Below, one piece after another: positions 15,735 through 25,970 of a stretch of 64,000 nt of DNA. The notes under the pieces were generated by a model. It was not told where the DNA came from. It did not search any database and worked only from the letters and a program-made list of their open reading frames with translations. The stretch is from Lewinellaceae bacterium (GTDB lineage Bacteria > Bacteroidota > Bacteroidia > Chitinophagales > Saprospiraceae): assembly GCA_020636355.1 (NCBI GenBank), contig JACJYB010000018.1, positions 1 through 64,000 of the forward strand, written 5' to 3'. The first letter of the stretch is position 1, and each line of letters begins with the position of its first letter. Both the position numbers and the translations under genes were made by a program.

Positions 15735-16430
15735 ATGGACCTGAATAAGGTTCGCATCGTATGTTTTGATGCCGACGATACCCTCTGGGCCAATGAGCCC
15801 TACTACCAGGAAGCCGAACAAAAATTTTGTGCTTTGCTGGAAAGTTATCTGCCCCAGCATACCACTGCTCAGGAGTTATTCCGTACCGAAATGCAGAATT
15901 TACCCCTGTATGGCTATGGCATCAAAGCTTTTACCTTAAGCATGATAGAAACTGCACTGCGTATCACCGATCATCATGCACCAGCTGATTTGGTTGATAA
16001 AATCATCGGATATGGTAAGGTAATGCTTGATCAGCCTATTGAACTTTTCCCCGGCGTAACGACCGTGTTGCAGCAACTTAGCCATCGATACCGGCTGGTT
16101 ATTGCCACGAAGGGCGATTTACTGGATCAGGAAAGAAAGCTAAAAAAATCAGGAATTGCTGCTTTTTTTCATCATGTTGAGATCATGAGTGACAAGAAAG
16201 ACAGCGATTATCACAAGTTATTGGGGCACCTGGATTGTCGTCCCGAACAATTTGTCATGGTAGGCAATTCCCTGAAGTCGGATATCATGCCTGTACTGGC
16301 CATAGGCGGCTATGCCATCCACATCCCCTATCATATGACCTGGGCTCATGAAGTGATCCAGGACCCGGTAGAACATGAGCGAATGTTAACACTGGAATCC
16401 ATCGATCAAATCATTCAATATTTCCAGTGA
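15735..16430 (+). CDS. HAD-superfamily hydrolase
   Basis: 231 residues. Motif I is FDADDTLW (nucleophile D12, acid/base D14), motif II is in LVIATKGDL, the conserved Lys is in the DKKDSDYHKLL region and motif III is MVGNSLKSDI. This is the layout of phosphatase-type HAD proteins with a helical cap, such as the YjjG/phosphoglycolate phosphatase group; the exact substrate cannot be told. The stop TGA overlaps the ATG of the next gene, so the two form an operon. Confidence 0.85.
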   Translation: MDLNKVRIVCFDADDTLWANEPYYQEAEQKFCALLESYLPQHTTAQELFRTEMQNLPLYGYGIKAFTLSMIETALRITDHHAPADLVDKIIGYGKVMLDQPIELFPGVTTVLQQLSHRYRLVIATKGDLLDQERKLKKSGIAAFFHHVEIMSDKKDSDYHKLLGHLDCRPEQFVMVGNSLKSDIMPVLAIGGYAIHIPYHMTWAHEVIQDPVEHERMLTLESIDQIIQYFQ

Positions 16431-17053
16431 TGAGAAGCAAGATCGACCTCGATTCCTGGCCACGAAAGGCGCATTACGATTTTTTTAAATCATTCACCGA
16501 GCCATTCTTCGGCGTAACCGTCGTCGTGGATTGTACACAAACGTATGAAGAGGCGAAGGCCGAAGGACATTCTTTTTACCTGTCCTATCTGCATAAGGCC
16601 CTCGTTGCTGCCAATGAAATCGAAGCTTTTCGGCTCCGCATTCATGAAGACTCAGTTTGGCTATACGATCACATCCACGCAGCGCCGACCGTCGACCGTC
16701 CGGATCATACCTTTGGATATGGCTACCTGGATTACCATGCAGATTTTGCTGACTTTGTGCATGAAGCGCTTCCACGCATCGAGGAAGTTCGCCGGTCCAA
16801 GTCATTATTGCCCTCTGCATCGGGAGACAATGTGATCCATTTTTCCTCTGTTCCCTGGATCCGCTTTACCGGCTTATCTCATGCCCGGCCACTGACTTTT
16901 CCCGACAGTATCCCCAAGATTACCTTCGGAAAAATGGAAAAAAGAGCTGGAAGTTATACCATGCCATTGTCGGTACATGTGCACCATGGATTGGCTGATG
17001 GCTATCAGGTAGGACAATACATTGACCGGTATCAAACGTTGCTTTCAACCTAA
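16430..17053 (+). CDS. chloramphenicol-acetyltransferase-like acyltransferase
   Basis: 207 residues from the ATG at 16430 that overlaps the stop of the HAD gene; an upstream GTG in frame is less likely. The C-terminal HHGLADGYQVGQYID matches the catalytic HHxxxDG motif of CAT-type acyltransferases, and the start (WPRKAHYDFFKSFTEPFFGVTVVVD) and middle (FSSVPWIRFTGLSHA) match the CatA/CAT fold. Family members form trimers and use acetyl-CoA. Chromosomal homologues are common in this phylum and do not by themselves imply chloramphenicol resistance. Confidence 0.85.
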   Translation: MRSKIDLDSWPRKAHYDFFKSFTEPFFGVTVVVDCTQTYEEAKAEGHSFYLSYLHKALVAANEIEAFRLRIHEDSVWLYDHIHAAPTVDRPDHTFGYGYLDYHADFADFVHEALPRIEEVRRSKSLLPSASGDNVIHFSSVPWIRFTGLSHARPLTFPDSIPKITFGKMEKRAGSYTMPLSVHVHHGLADGYQVGQYIDRYQTLLST

Positions 17054-17131
17054 CTGAAAAAAAATTATTGGGTTACATATTAACTTTTTCCTACTTGACG
17101 TTGTTAGTAGCGAAAAGTATTATAATCCAAG

Positions 17132-17527
17132 ATGCAACAATCCTTTCGGGCAATTCTATTATTGGCAATGATCTCGTTTGCATTGCCAAAACTCCAGAAA
17201 AAGGTTGAAATCCCATTCAATTACGAAGAAGCCGGCAAAGCTTCCTATTACTCCGATGCTTTGGAAGGCAATCTTACTGCCAGCGGAGAAGTTTTTTCGC
17301 AAAATGAACTCACCGCTGCACACCGGACGCTTCCGCTAGGAACTAAAGTATTAGTCTTCCGACCAAAAACCGGGCAATCCGTATGGGTGACTATAAATGA
17401 CCGTGGCCCCTATGTAAACAGCCGCATCATCGATCTGAGTAAGAAGGCGGCCGAAGCCCTGGGAATGGTTCATAAAGGAGTCGGGCAAGTGGTCATCAAA
17501 GCTTACCTGGAGCCGGTCCAACCTTAA
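17132..17527 (+). CDS. RlpA-like double-psi beta-barrel septal/cell-wall protein
   Basis: 131 residues with an N-terminal signal (about 1-20). The double-psi beta-barrel is complete: GKASYYSDALEGNLTASGE, LTAAHRTLPLGTKVLV and VWVTINDRGPYVNSRIIDLSKKAAEALGM, including the conserved NDRGP. RlpA proteins are lytic transglycosylases or structural proteins acting on denuded glycans at the septum. The SPOR domain of the long RlpA form is missing, as in short family members. A single gene with a short leader. Confidence 0.9.
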   Translation: MQQSFRAILLLAMISFALPKLQKKVEIPFNYEEAGKASYYSDALEGNLTASGEVFSQNELTAAHRTLPLGTKVLVFRPKTGQSVWVTINDRGPYVNSRIIDLSKKAAEALGMVHKGVGQVVIKAYLEPVQP

Positions 17528-17665
17528 TCCTCCCTTTATTTTCAGCTCCCGGACGGTTAGCCGATGAATAATAATCTGCAAACCGGAAATATTCGTTGTG
17601 AAGCCAGTAATTTCACCACCTGGTTGTTTCTCTAAACCGGGGTGAACCTAAAATCATTGCATCCA

Positions 17666-20344
17666 ATGCTGTTACAATTCCACATCCATTATCATACGGT
17701 CTTTGGCGAACAAATTATCATCCGCTTCCGCCAGCAAGTTGGGGATCAAATACACTATTGCCAGACTTATGATGGCGAAAACTGGACCGGGAGTCTTGAC
17801 ATCAAAGACAACCAACCGCTGTCCTACCAATACGGAATTGACCGGCATGGCCGGATTGAATATGAAGGTGGGACGGATCGTATTCTGCGCACCGCTGCCG
17901 GGCAACCGACCATTTTTGTGCAGGATTATTGGCGGGTACCCAAAAATCCGCTCGATATCTTCTATGCTTCCGCTTTCACCGATATCATCTTTCAGCGCCC
18001 AAAACAAAAGCACGGGAAGAAGTCAAGCCTTGTTACTGGGCACAACCTGCTTACCTTTCAACTTTATGCCCCGGATGTACCTTCATCCGCAGTGGTGGGT
18101 GTAACAGGAAGCATACCAGAACTGGGGGATTGGACTAAAGCACAGGCGATGAGGGATGACCAATATCCGCTCTGGTCGGTTACCATTCCTATAACTGCCA
18201 GCGCAGTCCAGTTGGAGTACAAATTCGTACTGGTCGATTCAGCAACCGAAAAGATTTTTGAATGGGAGTTTGGGGAAAATCGAAAACTTCAGTTTGCATA
18301 CCCATCATCAAAAGATAACGAGCTCATTCGAAACGACTTACAGTTTCAAAGAAGCGAGCCCTGGTGGCGCGGAGCCGGATTGGCGATACCCATATTCTCA
18401 TTGCGCAGCGAGCGGGGATTCGGTATCGGCGAGTTTCCCGACCTGATCCCATTGATTGATTTTACCGCTGAGAGTGGACTACGGGTCATTCAGACTCTGC
18501 CTGTTAACGATACGATTGCCACTCCTGACTGGAAATCAAGCTATCCCTATGCAGCCATTTCCGTCCATGCGTTGCATCCATTATACATCAACCTGGATTC
18601 TATTGCCGAATTCCAGGACAAGGAAGTTCAAAAAGCCTATGAGCAGGACCGGCTTCTGCTCAATACGCTGGGTGCAATTGATTTTCCAACCGTTCTTGAG
18701 AAAAAGATCTTTTTCCTGCGTGAACTTTACAAACAAGAGATCCAGGCGCTGAATAAACAAAAATCCTATAAAGACTTCGTTAAACGGAATGCCTCCTGGC
18801 TGCTGCCTTATGCTGCTTTCAGCCATCTCCGGGACACCTACGGCAACCCGGACTTCAACCAATGGCCAGCATACCGCATATACCAGGAGCAAGATATCCT
18901 GGAACTTACGAGCACAAAATCAAAGGTTTATGACCAAATTGCCTTTTACCTGTTCGTTCAATACCATGCGGACCATCAGCTTAAGAATGCCAAAGATTAT
19001 GGCAAATCCCGCGGCGTTGTCCTAAAAGGCGATCTGCCAATAGGCGTCTACCGGCATAGCTGTGATGCCTGGGTTGCTCCTGAGTTGTATAACATGAATG
19101 CCCAGGCCGGAGCTCCTCCCGACGATTACGCAGTCCTTGGACAGAACTGGGGATTTCCAACTTACAACTGGGAAGAGATGGCCAAAAATGGCTTTGCCTG
19201 GTGGCGGGAGCGCATGCAAAAACTAAGTGAATATTTTGATGCACTCCGGATTGATCATATCCTTGGCTTCTTTCGGATCTGGCAAATCCCATTGAACCAG
19301 GTGGAAGGGACCATGGGTTCATTTAATCCCTGCCTTCCATACACCGAGTTCGAACTGCGAAGCTATGGCGTGCACGGAGATCTGAACCGCTTTACAGAAC
19401 CCTATATCCGGGATCACTATCTGCCCGAACTTTTTGGTGAAGACACTGCGCTGGTTGTAGAACATTACCTCACCGAAATCTGGGATGGGGCCTACACCCT
19501 GCATGATGCAGTCAATGATCAATTAAAAATTAAAACTTTCTTTTCTAAACCGGAAAACAAGTCTCATGCTCACCTGGCCCCCGGCCTAAGTTTGCTGCTC
19601 AGCGAAATATTGTTGATTCCGGTGCACGAGGGCGATGCGATTAAGTACAATCCACGCATTACCCTACACACCACCTATTCCTTCAAATCACTGGATCATC
19701 GGGACCAGGAAATCTTCACCAATCTCTACAACGAATATTTTTACCGGCGTCATAACGACTTTTGGAAGGAGCAAGCATACTGGAAATTACCCGCTCTGCT
19801 GGACGCCACCCGTATGCTCATCTGTGGGGAAGATCTGGGTATGATACCCGCCTCCGTGCCCGGAGTGATGAAAGACCTGAACATCATTTCGCTGGAAATT
19901 CAACGGATGCCAAAAGGTGCCGCCGAATTCGGTGATGCGGCTGAATACCCATATTGGTCGGTTTGCTCACCCTCCTGCCACGATATGTCGACTATACGGG
20001 GATGGTGGGAAGGCAATCCTGCGACGGCCCAACATTATTACAACAACTACCTCCATCAACAAGGACTTGCCCCTCAGCCCTGTCCGACCGGAATCGTCGA
20101 GGCTATCGATCGGGATCACTTGCTGTCGCCTTCTCTATTGGCCATTTTTCCGCTTCAGGACCTGGTTGGCATGGACGAAAATCTGAGAAGGAATGAGGTG
20201 GCCGCAGAACAAATCAATGATCCGTCTAATCCGAACCAGCACTGGAAATACCGCTTTCACTTGAAAATGGAGGATCTGAGAAAAGAATCCAGCCTCATTA
20301 AATTATTAAAATCGATGTTAATCGAAACCGGCAGATTGCATTAA
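17666..20344 (+). CDS. malQ: 4-alpha-glucanotransferase with N-terminal starch-binding domains
   Basis: 892 residues from ATG 17666 (a GTG 24 bases upstream is possible). Two CBM20-type starch-binding domains (about 1-105 and 125-230; the second has VVGVTGSIPELGDWTKAQAM) precede a GH77 catalytic domain with GVLKGDLPIGV-like RGVVLKGDLPIGVYRHSCDAW, FDALRIDHILGFFRIWQIP and ICGEDLGMIP, which hold the catalytic Asp, Glu and Asp. This arrangement is that of DPE2-type disproportionating enzymes, which transfer glucosyl units from maltose to larger glucans. Cytoplasmic glycogen/maltose metabolism. Complete. Confidence 0.92.
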   Translation: MLLQFHIHYHTVFGEQIIIRFRQQVGDQIHYCQTYDGENWTGSLDIKDNQPLSYQYGIDRHGRIEYEGGTDRILRTAAGQPTIFVQDYWRVPKNPLDIFYASAFTDIIFQRPKQKHGKKSSLVTGHNLLTFQLYAPDVPSSAVVGVTGSIPELGDWTKAQAMRDDQYPLWSVTIPITASAVQLEYKFVLVDSATEKIFEWEFGENRKLQFAYPSSKDNELIRNDLQFQRSEPWWRGAGLAIPIFSLRSERGFGIGEFPDLIPLIDFTAESGLRVIQTLPVNDTIATPDWKSSYPYAAISVHALHPLYINLDSIAEFQDKEVQKAYEQDRLLLNTLGAIDFPTVLEKKIFFLRELYKQEIQALNKQKSYKDFVKRNASWLLPYAAFSHLRDTYGNPDFNQWPAYRIYQEQDILELTSTKSKVYDQIAFYLFVQYHADHQLKNAKDYGKSRGVVLKGDLPIGVYRHSCDAWVAPELYNMNAQAGAPPDDYAVLGQNWGFPTYNWEEMAKNGFAWWRERMQKLSEYFDALRIDHILGFFRIWQIPLNQVEGTMGSFNPCLPYTEFELRSYGVHGDLNRFTEPYIRDHYLPELFGEDTALVVEHYLTEIWDGAYTLHDAVNDQLKIKTFFSKPENKSHAHLAPGLSLLLSEILLIPVHEGDAIKYNPRITLHTTYSFKSLDHRDQEIFTNLYNEYFYRRHNDFWKEQAYWKLPALLDATRMLICGEDLGMIPASVPGVMKDLNIISLEIQRMPKGAAEFGDAAEYPYWSVCSPSCHDMSTIRGWWEGNPATAQHYYNNYLHQQGLAPQPCPTGIVEAIDRDHLLSPSLLAIFPLQDLVGMDENLRRNEVAAEQINDPSNPNQHWKYRFHLKMEDLRKESSLIKLLKSMLIETGRLH

Positions 20345-20464
20345 GAATCGTAACAAGCTGTTAAAGTATCCCAATCTTCCCGTCAACAATGACCTATCGG
20401 AACTTGTCTTTGCCGATTATCCTTTATTTTTATTGCCATTGATTAATTCAAGGATCCATGCCCT

Positions 20465-21826
20465 ATGAAATATCTGCTGTTGGTCTTCAGTCTGGCACTT
20501 CCGGCCTGCATCTATGCGCAAGAGCTGCTCGGAGAAGATTGTGAATATGTAGAATACATAAAAACCATTCAGCTTACTCCGGATGGATTCCAGCTTTCGC
20601 CTCCGATGATTGGTAAAAACGGACGGTTACTTCTTTCATTTGATGATCTTGAAGGCGGATCCAAGCATTATCGCTACAGCATCGAGTATTGTAATCGCGA
20701 CTGGTCTCCCTCGGAACTGAAGTTCAATGAATATGCCAACGGCCTGGAAGAAAACCCGATCCGGACCAGTGGATTTAGCCAACAGACCTATAAGGATTAT
20801 ACCAATTACCAGCTCTTCATTCCAAATAGTGACATCCAATTGCAAAAGACAGGCAATTATCTCATCCATGTCTTTGATGCCGATCAGGGCTACATACCTG
20901 TTCTTACCCGGCGATTTATGCTCGCCTCATTGGATGTGACTCCGCAGTTCACCATTAAAACATCGCTGGATGCTTCCCAATACCGAACCCACCAACGACT
21001 AGAGCTTAAAATACCACTCCCTTCCTTCTCCCTCAGTGACCCCATTAATGATATTACGTGTATTGTCATGCAAAACGGCTGGTGGGAGCAAGCAGTCACG
21101 ATCAAACCGACCTACGTATCCAATGAGTATTTGGAGTTTAATGAATTTGAGAAGCTTACTTTCCCGGCAGTTCGGCAATTCCGCCAGATCGACCTTCGCA
21201 ATATCAATAGTAGGAGCAGAAACATCCAGGCGCTGGAATTATATGGTCGCGATGTCGTTGCTTTCGTAGAAGACGACAAACCGAGGGATAATCGAGAATT
21301 TGAAGGGGTAGATTTTAACGGACGTTACATCATCGACCGCCGTAACAATCTGACTTCTGGTGAACTGGAAATCGTAAAGGACTCCATAACGACTTACAAT
21401 CCATTAACCAACGAATACAGCAAAGAGGAGGTCGTTATTCATGCAGCGAATCCAAATGCCTCCCGCGAACACGTACAATCGGATTATGTATTTACCAACT
21501 TCATCCTGAAGACGAAACCCTATGAGCCGGGCACCGAGATCTACTTAATGGGGCAGGTTTCGGATTGGACCTGCAATCCTTATTTTCAACTCAAATACAA
21601 TACCGACGAGGGTGGATATACCGGTGAATTCCCGCTCAAACAAGGAATCTACAATTACCTCTATGGTCTTTCCACCGATGAAGGCAAGACCTACGACTTT
21701 AACCTGACGGAAGGAAATCTATTCGAGACCGAGAATGAATACACCGTATTGGTCTATTACCGGCCATTTGGTGCGCGCAATGACGAACTAATCGGCTTTA
21801 GAACAATGGCTCCGCTCCGGCAATAA
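20465..21826 (+). CDS. type IX secretion plug (DUF5103) protein
   Basis: 453 residues with a signal peptide (about 1-19, ending IYA|QE). It matches the DUF5103 family throughout: IKTIQLTPDGFQLSPPMI, LLLSFDDLEGGSKHYRYSIEYCNRDW near the start and a C-terminal segment on a beta-sandwich (EIYLMGQVSDWT..., GIYNYLYGL). A protein of this family was seen as the plug bound to the SprA translocon of the type IX secretion system, closing its periplasmic mouth. It supports the presence of T9SS together with the CHU_C protein at 6727. Convergent with the efflux genes to the right. Confidence 0.85.
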   Translation: MKYLLLVFSLALPACIYAQELLGEDCEYVEYIKTIQLTPDGFQLSPPMIGKNGRLLLSFDDLEGGSKHYRYSIEYCNRDWSPSELKFNEYANGLEENPIRTSGFSQQTYKDYTNYQLFIPNSDIQLQKTGNYLIHVFDADQGYIPVLTRRFMLASLDVTPQFTIKTSLDASQYRTHQRLELKIPLPSFSLSDPINDITCIVMQNGWWEQAVTIKPTYVSNEYLEFNEFEKLTFPAVRQFRQIDLRNINSRSRNIQALELYGRDVVAFVEDDKPRDNREFEGVDFNGRYIIDRRNNLTSGELEIVKDSITTYNPLTNEYSKEEVVIHAANPNASREHVQSDYVFTNFILKTKPYEPGTEIYLMGQVSDWTCNPYFQLKYNTDEGGYTGEFPLKQGIYNYLYGLSTDEGKTYDFNLTEGNLFETENEYTVLVYYRPFGARNDELIGFRTMAPLRQ

Positions 21827-21854
21827 TCCTCAATCCATCCCGCAGTTTGCGTTT

Positions 21855-23273
21855 TTACTTCTTGGTATCCGGTTTATCTTCTTTTTTCCTAACCTCCATA
21901 CCGGAAGCTAATTTTTTGGACACCGTACGGTATGGACCGGTAACGACCACATCACCGTCTTCCAAACCGGACTTGATGTAAATGTATTCATCATCCTGTA
22001 CGCCCGTTTCAACCTTTGCCAATGCAACGGTATCGCCTTTGACTACAAAAACAACCTCATCGAGTTCGACATCCTCTTTCTTTGGTTTATTCTCGTCGCT
22101 TTCGACCACTACTTCCGGCTTCTGAACCTCCTCCTTGCCCTCACGTGGCTTGGTAATGTCCCGCGTAGTAACGGCCTGGATAGGAATGGAGAGCGCATTC
22201 TCAACGGTATTGGTAAGGATATCCACCGAGGCAGACATTCCAGGACGGAATGCATAATCTACTCCCTTGTCCAACAGATCCTGATAACTGGACGGATCGA
22301 TCCGGATCTTGACCACAAAATTGGTTACCTGCTCAGACGTCAGGCTGCTGGTGGTAGCAGCATTCGCAGCAGAGTTGGCTATTTCAGAGACATTTCCGTA
22401 AAATTTGCGATCGAGGTAAGCATCGACTTCGATTTCAGCTTTATCTCCAAGGGCTACCTTCAGGATGTCGTTTTCAGTGACTTCTACCTGCACTTCCATA
22501 TTGCTGAGGTTCGCTATGCGCATCATTTCCGTACCTGCCATCTGGATAGTACCCACGACACGCTCGCCTTGTTCGACATTAAGCATGGACACGACGCCTT
22601 CGACCGGGGCGAAAATGGACGTACGCTGCAGGCTGGTCCTTAATTCTTTTAAGGAAGCTTCCGCGCTTTTCATGCTGTACCGCGCTGCTTCTGAGTTCTG
22701 CTCGGCAGATTTCAAACTAGCTTCAGCGGCATTATAGTTAGCCTGGGCTACTTCGAGGGAAGCTTGGGTGCTCTCAAAGTCTGCTTCCGATATGATGCCT
22801 TCTTCTTTCAGTTTGATGTTGCGCGCGTGTATGCGGCGTGCATTTTCCATCTGCGCTTTCATTTGCTCGACCTGGGCTCTGGCGTTCTCCTGCTGAGACA
22901 ACGAACCGGCTACCTGGGCTTTGGCATTGTTTACGGAGGCTTCACCGCGCTCAACACCAGAGATGTAGGCATCTGGATCAATTTTAGCGAGGAGCTGTCC
23001 GGCTTTCACAGAATCACCTTCTTCGACCAGCAATTCCACAATTTCACCCGAAACGTCCGAGCTTATTTTTACTTCTTTCTCAGGAAAAATCTTGCCACTT
23101 GCAGCCACTTTTTCGGTGATGGTGCGGCGTTGGGCAGCTTCCATTTCTACTTCTTCACCTTTAGGCTGGCTCTTCTGACGGATGATGGCGGCAGCTACGA
23201 GAACGGCCAATACAGCCAATAAAATCCACAGAAATAACCTGCTCCTTTTTTTCTTTGTTTTTGCTTGTGCCAT
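21855..23273 (-). CDS. efflux periplasmic adaptor (HlyD/RND-MFP family)
   Basis: 472 residues. An N-terminal basic stretch and transmembrane anchor (about 13-30) are followed by the biotinyl-lipoyl half-motif (VSGEIVELLVEEGDSVKAGQLLAKID), a long alpha-helical hairpin rich in Ala/Gln/Glu (about 110-230), the second half-motif (IFAPVEGVVSMLNVEQGERV) and a beta-barrel. This is the MacA/HlyD design that links an inner-membrane transporter to TolC. The TolC gene ends 6 bp upstream on the same strand. The ABC or RND partner normally found next is absent: the next gene is convergent. Confidence 0.88.
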   Translation of the reverse strand: MAQAKTKKKRSRLFLWILLAVLAVLVAAAIIRQKSQPKGEEVEMEAAQRRTITEKVAASGKIFPEKEVKISSDVSGEIVELLVEEGDSVKAGQLLAKIDPDAYISGVERGEASVNNAKAQVAGSLSQQENARAQVEQMKAQMENARRIHARNIKLKEEGIISEADFESTQASLEVAQANYNAAEASLKSAEQNSEAARYSMKSAEASLKELRTSLQRTSIFAPVEGVVSMLNVEQGERVVGTIQMAGTEMMRIANLSNMEVQVEVTENDILKVALGDKAEIEVDAYLDRKFYGNVSEIANSAANAATTSSLTSEQVTNFVVKIRIDPSSYQDLLDKGVDYAFRPGMSASVDILTNTVENALSIPIQAVTTRDITKPREGKEEVQKPEVVVESDENKPKKEDVELDEVVFVVKGDTVALAKVETGVQDDEYIYIKSGLEDGDVVVTGPYRTVSKKLASGMEVRKKEDKPDTKK

Positions 23274-23279
23274 GATGTA

Positions 23280-24704
23280 TTAATCTAATTTCAGTGGTTT
23301 GCCCAAATAATAATCGACCACCTTCAATTTGAAGAGGTAGTCGAATTTTGCTATGGAAAAATTATTGGTGCCTTGTTCCAGCCGGTTTTTTGATTCCAGT
23401 AATTCGTAGTTGTTGGCGGCACCTAACTCATACCGGCGGTTGGTATTATCGTAGGCGACCTGCAATGCATTTAGGGTTTTTTCAGAAGCCTGATACGCCT
23501 TCTGGGCGGCCTTGGCATCTGCCACTGCATTTTGCACGGTCACTTTTAGATTATTGCGATTTTGTTCAATGTTCAGCCGGGTGTTTTCTACCTGCAGTTC
23601 TGCCTGACGAATGTCGGTAGTCTTTTGCCCGCGGCTAAAAATGGGGATATTAAGTTGTACGCCTGCTCCTAAACCCAGGTTCTGATTGATCTGGTTGAAA
23701 TAAGGTGTATTGGTAACATCTACTGCTTCCGGTGATGGAAACTGGACCGTGATGGGATTGTTGTCAATGATAACTGTTTGATCGATGTATTTGGTTGTAT
23801 AACCACCGACTGATTTAGCCAGCGTAGAATAATTGGAACTTAATCCAACACCAATTCCAAAGGTGGGCAAATAAGTAGCTTTGGCCATATCGATATTCTT
23901 CTCGATGCGCTGAAGCATCAAATCATCGGCTGCTACACTGGGCTGTGTCTCCAGGGAGCGGGCATAAACTTCTTCAAACGTATAGGAGGTGGGGTCAACA
24001 GGCGGAATGGAAATGGTGGGACGAACAATATCAAAAGGTTCGGCGGGATCTATCTGCAACAGGTTTTTCAGGTTGATCAGTGCCTGTGCAATGTTATTTT
24101 CACTAGCAATGACATTTTGCTCATTGGTAGCAACCTGGGCATCGAGATCATACCGGTCATTAGGTGCGGCGGTCTCCGCATCGATCATTTTCAACATCCG
24201 GTCCAGGTTTTGCTGGGCCAGGGCCAGTTGCTGTCGATTGTTGTTCAGCCGTTCGTTTTCAAAGAGGATATTCAGGTAAGCGATGACGACATCTAAAGCC
24301 ACATCATTGGAAGTCTGCTGCTTGCGTATATTGGCTTCCTGCATGGTTAAACGGGCCTGTTCGATGGACGTCTCAATACGACCTCCGGAATAAATCGGCA
24401 TATTTGAACTGATGTTCCAGGTATTGAAGCCTGCGTTGGTCGGCACGAAGTCGTTAGTAGTCGGGTCGATGTTCCGGCCGAAGTTGTAATTGAATCCGGA
24501 GGAAGCACTTAAGTTTGGTAACCGGCTCCAGCGCGCCGCCTTCAGATCAACCTCTGCGCTCTCAATATTGATATCGGCCTGCTTGATGATCAGGTTCTTC
24601 TCCCGCGCATAGTTTACGCATTCTTCCAAGCTCCATTTTTTTTGACTGAAGGCCGTGGTAGTTATAAACAAGGTCGCCCCCAGGATGAAGATCAGGTTTT
24701 TCAT
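23280..24704 (-). CDS. TolC-family outer-membrane efflux channel
   Basis: 474 residues with a signal peptide (about 1-20, ending TAFSQ). Two internally similar halves rich in heptad helices, with WSLEECVNYAREKNLIIKQADINIESAEVDLKAARW at the start and the second-half counterpart LQVENTRLNIEQNRNNLKVTVQNAVADAKAAQKAYQ in shorter form; this is the outer-membrane efflux protein fold that makes a trimeric barrel with an alpha-helical tunnel. First gene of a pair with the adaptor at 21855. Confidence 0.88.
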   Translation of the reverse strand: MKNLIFILGATLFITTTAFSQKKWSLEECVNYAREKNLIIKQADINIESAEVDLKAARWSRLPNLSASSGFNYNFGRNIDPTTNDFVPTNAGFNTWNISSNMPIYSGGRIETSIEQARLTMQEANIRKQQTSNDVALDVVIAYLNILFENERLNNNRQQLALAQQNLDRMLKMIDAETAAPNDRYDLDAQVATNEQNVIASENNIAQALINLKNLLQIDPAEPFDIVRPTISIPPVDPTSYTFEEVYARSLETQPSVAADDLMLQRIEKNIDMAKATYLPTFGIGVGLSSNYSTLAKSVGGYTTKYIDQTVIIDNNPITVQFPSPEAVDVTNTPYFNQINQNLGLGAGVQLNIPIFSRGQKTTDIRQAELQVENTRLNIEQNRNNLKVTVQNAVADAKAAQKAYQASEKTLNALQVAYDNTNRRYELGAANNYELLESKNRLEQGTNNFSIAKFDYLFKLKVVDYYLGKPLKLD

Positions 24705-24940
24705 GTATGATGGTTGTTTTTAGTCAACTGCATTTGGCGGAACTCCAGTCCCCTGAACCCGGATCGAAATCAGTGGTATTCTGATGGTCGGCCAGGCTTT
24801 ACCATGGATTTATAAATCGTCCCAATGATACGGATGGATTGCATCTTGCAATAATAAAATCTATTAAGCTCGGGGAATTCCGGATGAACCGCCCGTAAAC
24901 CAGGCAAAGTGATCAATTTGACCGATAAATGGTGTCCGGA

Positions 24941-25969
24941 TTAACGGGCCTGGGATAGAATGTACGCACGTAAATCTTCTAATTGCTGTACGCTCATTTT
25001 CTCTGCCGTATACTGAGGCATGTACGCTTTTTTGCCAGTCAAAGGGGAGGTTCCCCAGCGGACGACCTGGTAAATCGAATAGCGATCGTAGGCGAAGAGA
25101 TGCTTCTCCAAAAACCGAAACGTCATTCGCGTATTATCCAGTGCAAAGAACGAATAACGCTCATCCTCGTGACAATGGAGGCAGCTGAGTTCATAGATGT
25201 ATTTTCCATTCTCAGGATCGCCTTCAACACCAGGAGCACCTGCTTTGCGGTCATCCGGCGGAGCAATAAATGTCGCTGGCGAATGGTCCAGATATTTGGA
25301 GTGAATCAGTTCCCGGGCTTCTGCATTATTGCCTTCTCCGCGCAAAGCTTGCTGAATGGTGGCCATTTCTTTATCACTCAGATCGAGGTCTTTCAGCCGG
25401 TAACCCAACGTCCAGAAATAAGCGAGAACCGATTCCATCTCCCAGGGTTCGAGCTCCCTACCCTGAGAACATTCAATGGCGCAAAGGTGAATGGCTTCCC
25501 TCAGGCTTTTGCGGGCAGGCTCAACCAGATCACCATACTTTTTGTAATAATCGCCGTTGTACCAGGATTTCTTATTGACGGTGCCATAAAACGTGGTCCC
25601 CTGCAAAAAGCTCAATTCATTGGTCCGGGCATAATCAAGCCGTGCCTGCGGGTTCGCAACGGTCAGGTCCGGATCCTCACGCACCTGATTATGGCACGAT
25701 GTACAGACAAAATGTCGGGATTGTTTGGTCGTGCGCCCTCCATCCGGACGCGTGGTGATGCCATATTTTACCAATTCTTCTCCTCGTTTTGCGGAGGCAC
25801 CCGTGACACTCATGTCCGCACGATTGGGCGAAGGGGGCTCACCGAGGAGTCCCAGGATAACAGAAACTTCCGTATCATCGGCCACAACCGGTCTATCCGG
25901 TAATGAGGAGGCGATCATTGCCACCAAAGCCATTAGCACGAACCCTGAGATAACACCAATTCGCATCAC
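24941..25969 (-). CDS. diheme c-type cytochrome
   Basis: 342 residues with an N-terminal signal/anchor (about 5-23). Two CXXCH heme sites: CTSCH at 89-93 and CLHCH at 263-267, each with a Met-containing downstream segment (the last in KKAYMPQYTAEKMSVQQLEDLRAYI, a normal cytochrome c end). The spacing of about 170 residues suggests two cytochrome c domains. A further C-A-I-E-C pair (163-167) lacks the His and is not a heme site. Periplasmic or membrane-bound electron carrier. Its start lies 1 bp from the stop of the beta-barrel gene, so it is the last gene of a three-gene operon. Confidence 0.85.
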   Translation of the reverse strand: MMRIGVISGFVLMALVAMIASSLPDRPVVADDTEVSVILGLLGEPPSPNRADMSVTGASAKRGEELVKYGITTRPDGGRTTKQSRHFVCTSCHNQVREDPDLTVANPQARLDYARTNELSFLQGTTFYGTVNKKSWYNGDYYKKYGDLVEPARKSLREAIHLCAIECSQGRELEPWEMESVLAYFWTLGYRLKDLDLSDKEMATIQQALRGEGNNAEARELIHSKYLDHSPATFIAPPDDRKAGAPGVEGDPENGKYIYELSCLHCHEDERYSFFALDNTRMTFRFLEKHLFAYDRYSIYQVVRWGTSPLTGKKAYMPQYTAEKMSVQQLEDLRAYILSQAR

Positions 25970-25970
25970 A

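Noticed and set aside
16430..17053. Chloramphenicol resistance gene
   Set aside because: The CAT-like motif is clear, but chromosomal family members are common and no mobile context surrounds it, so a resistance label is not supported.
21855..24704. Complete tripartite efflux operon
   Set aside because: Only adaptor and TolC channel are present; the inner-membrane pump is not adjacent, and the RND fragment at 1-170 is too far away to assign to it.
24983..25903. 306-codon open frame antisense to the diheme cytochrome gene
   Set aside because: The opposite strand carries both heme motifs, a signal peptide and operon packing; the antisense frame has no recognisable domain.
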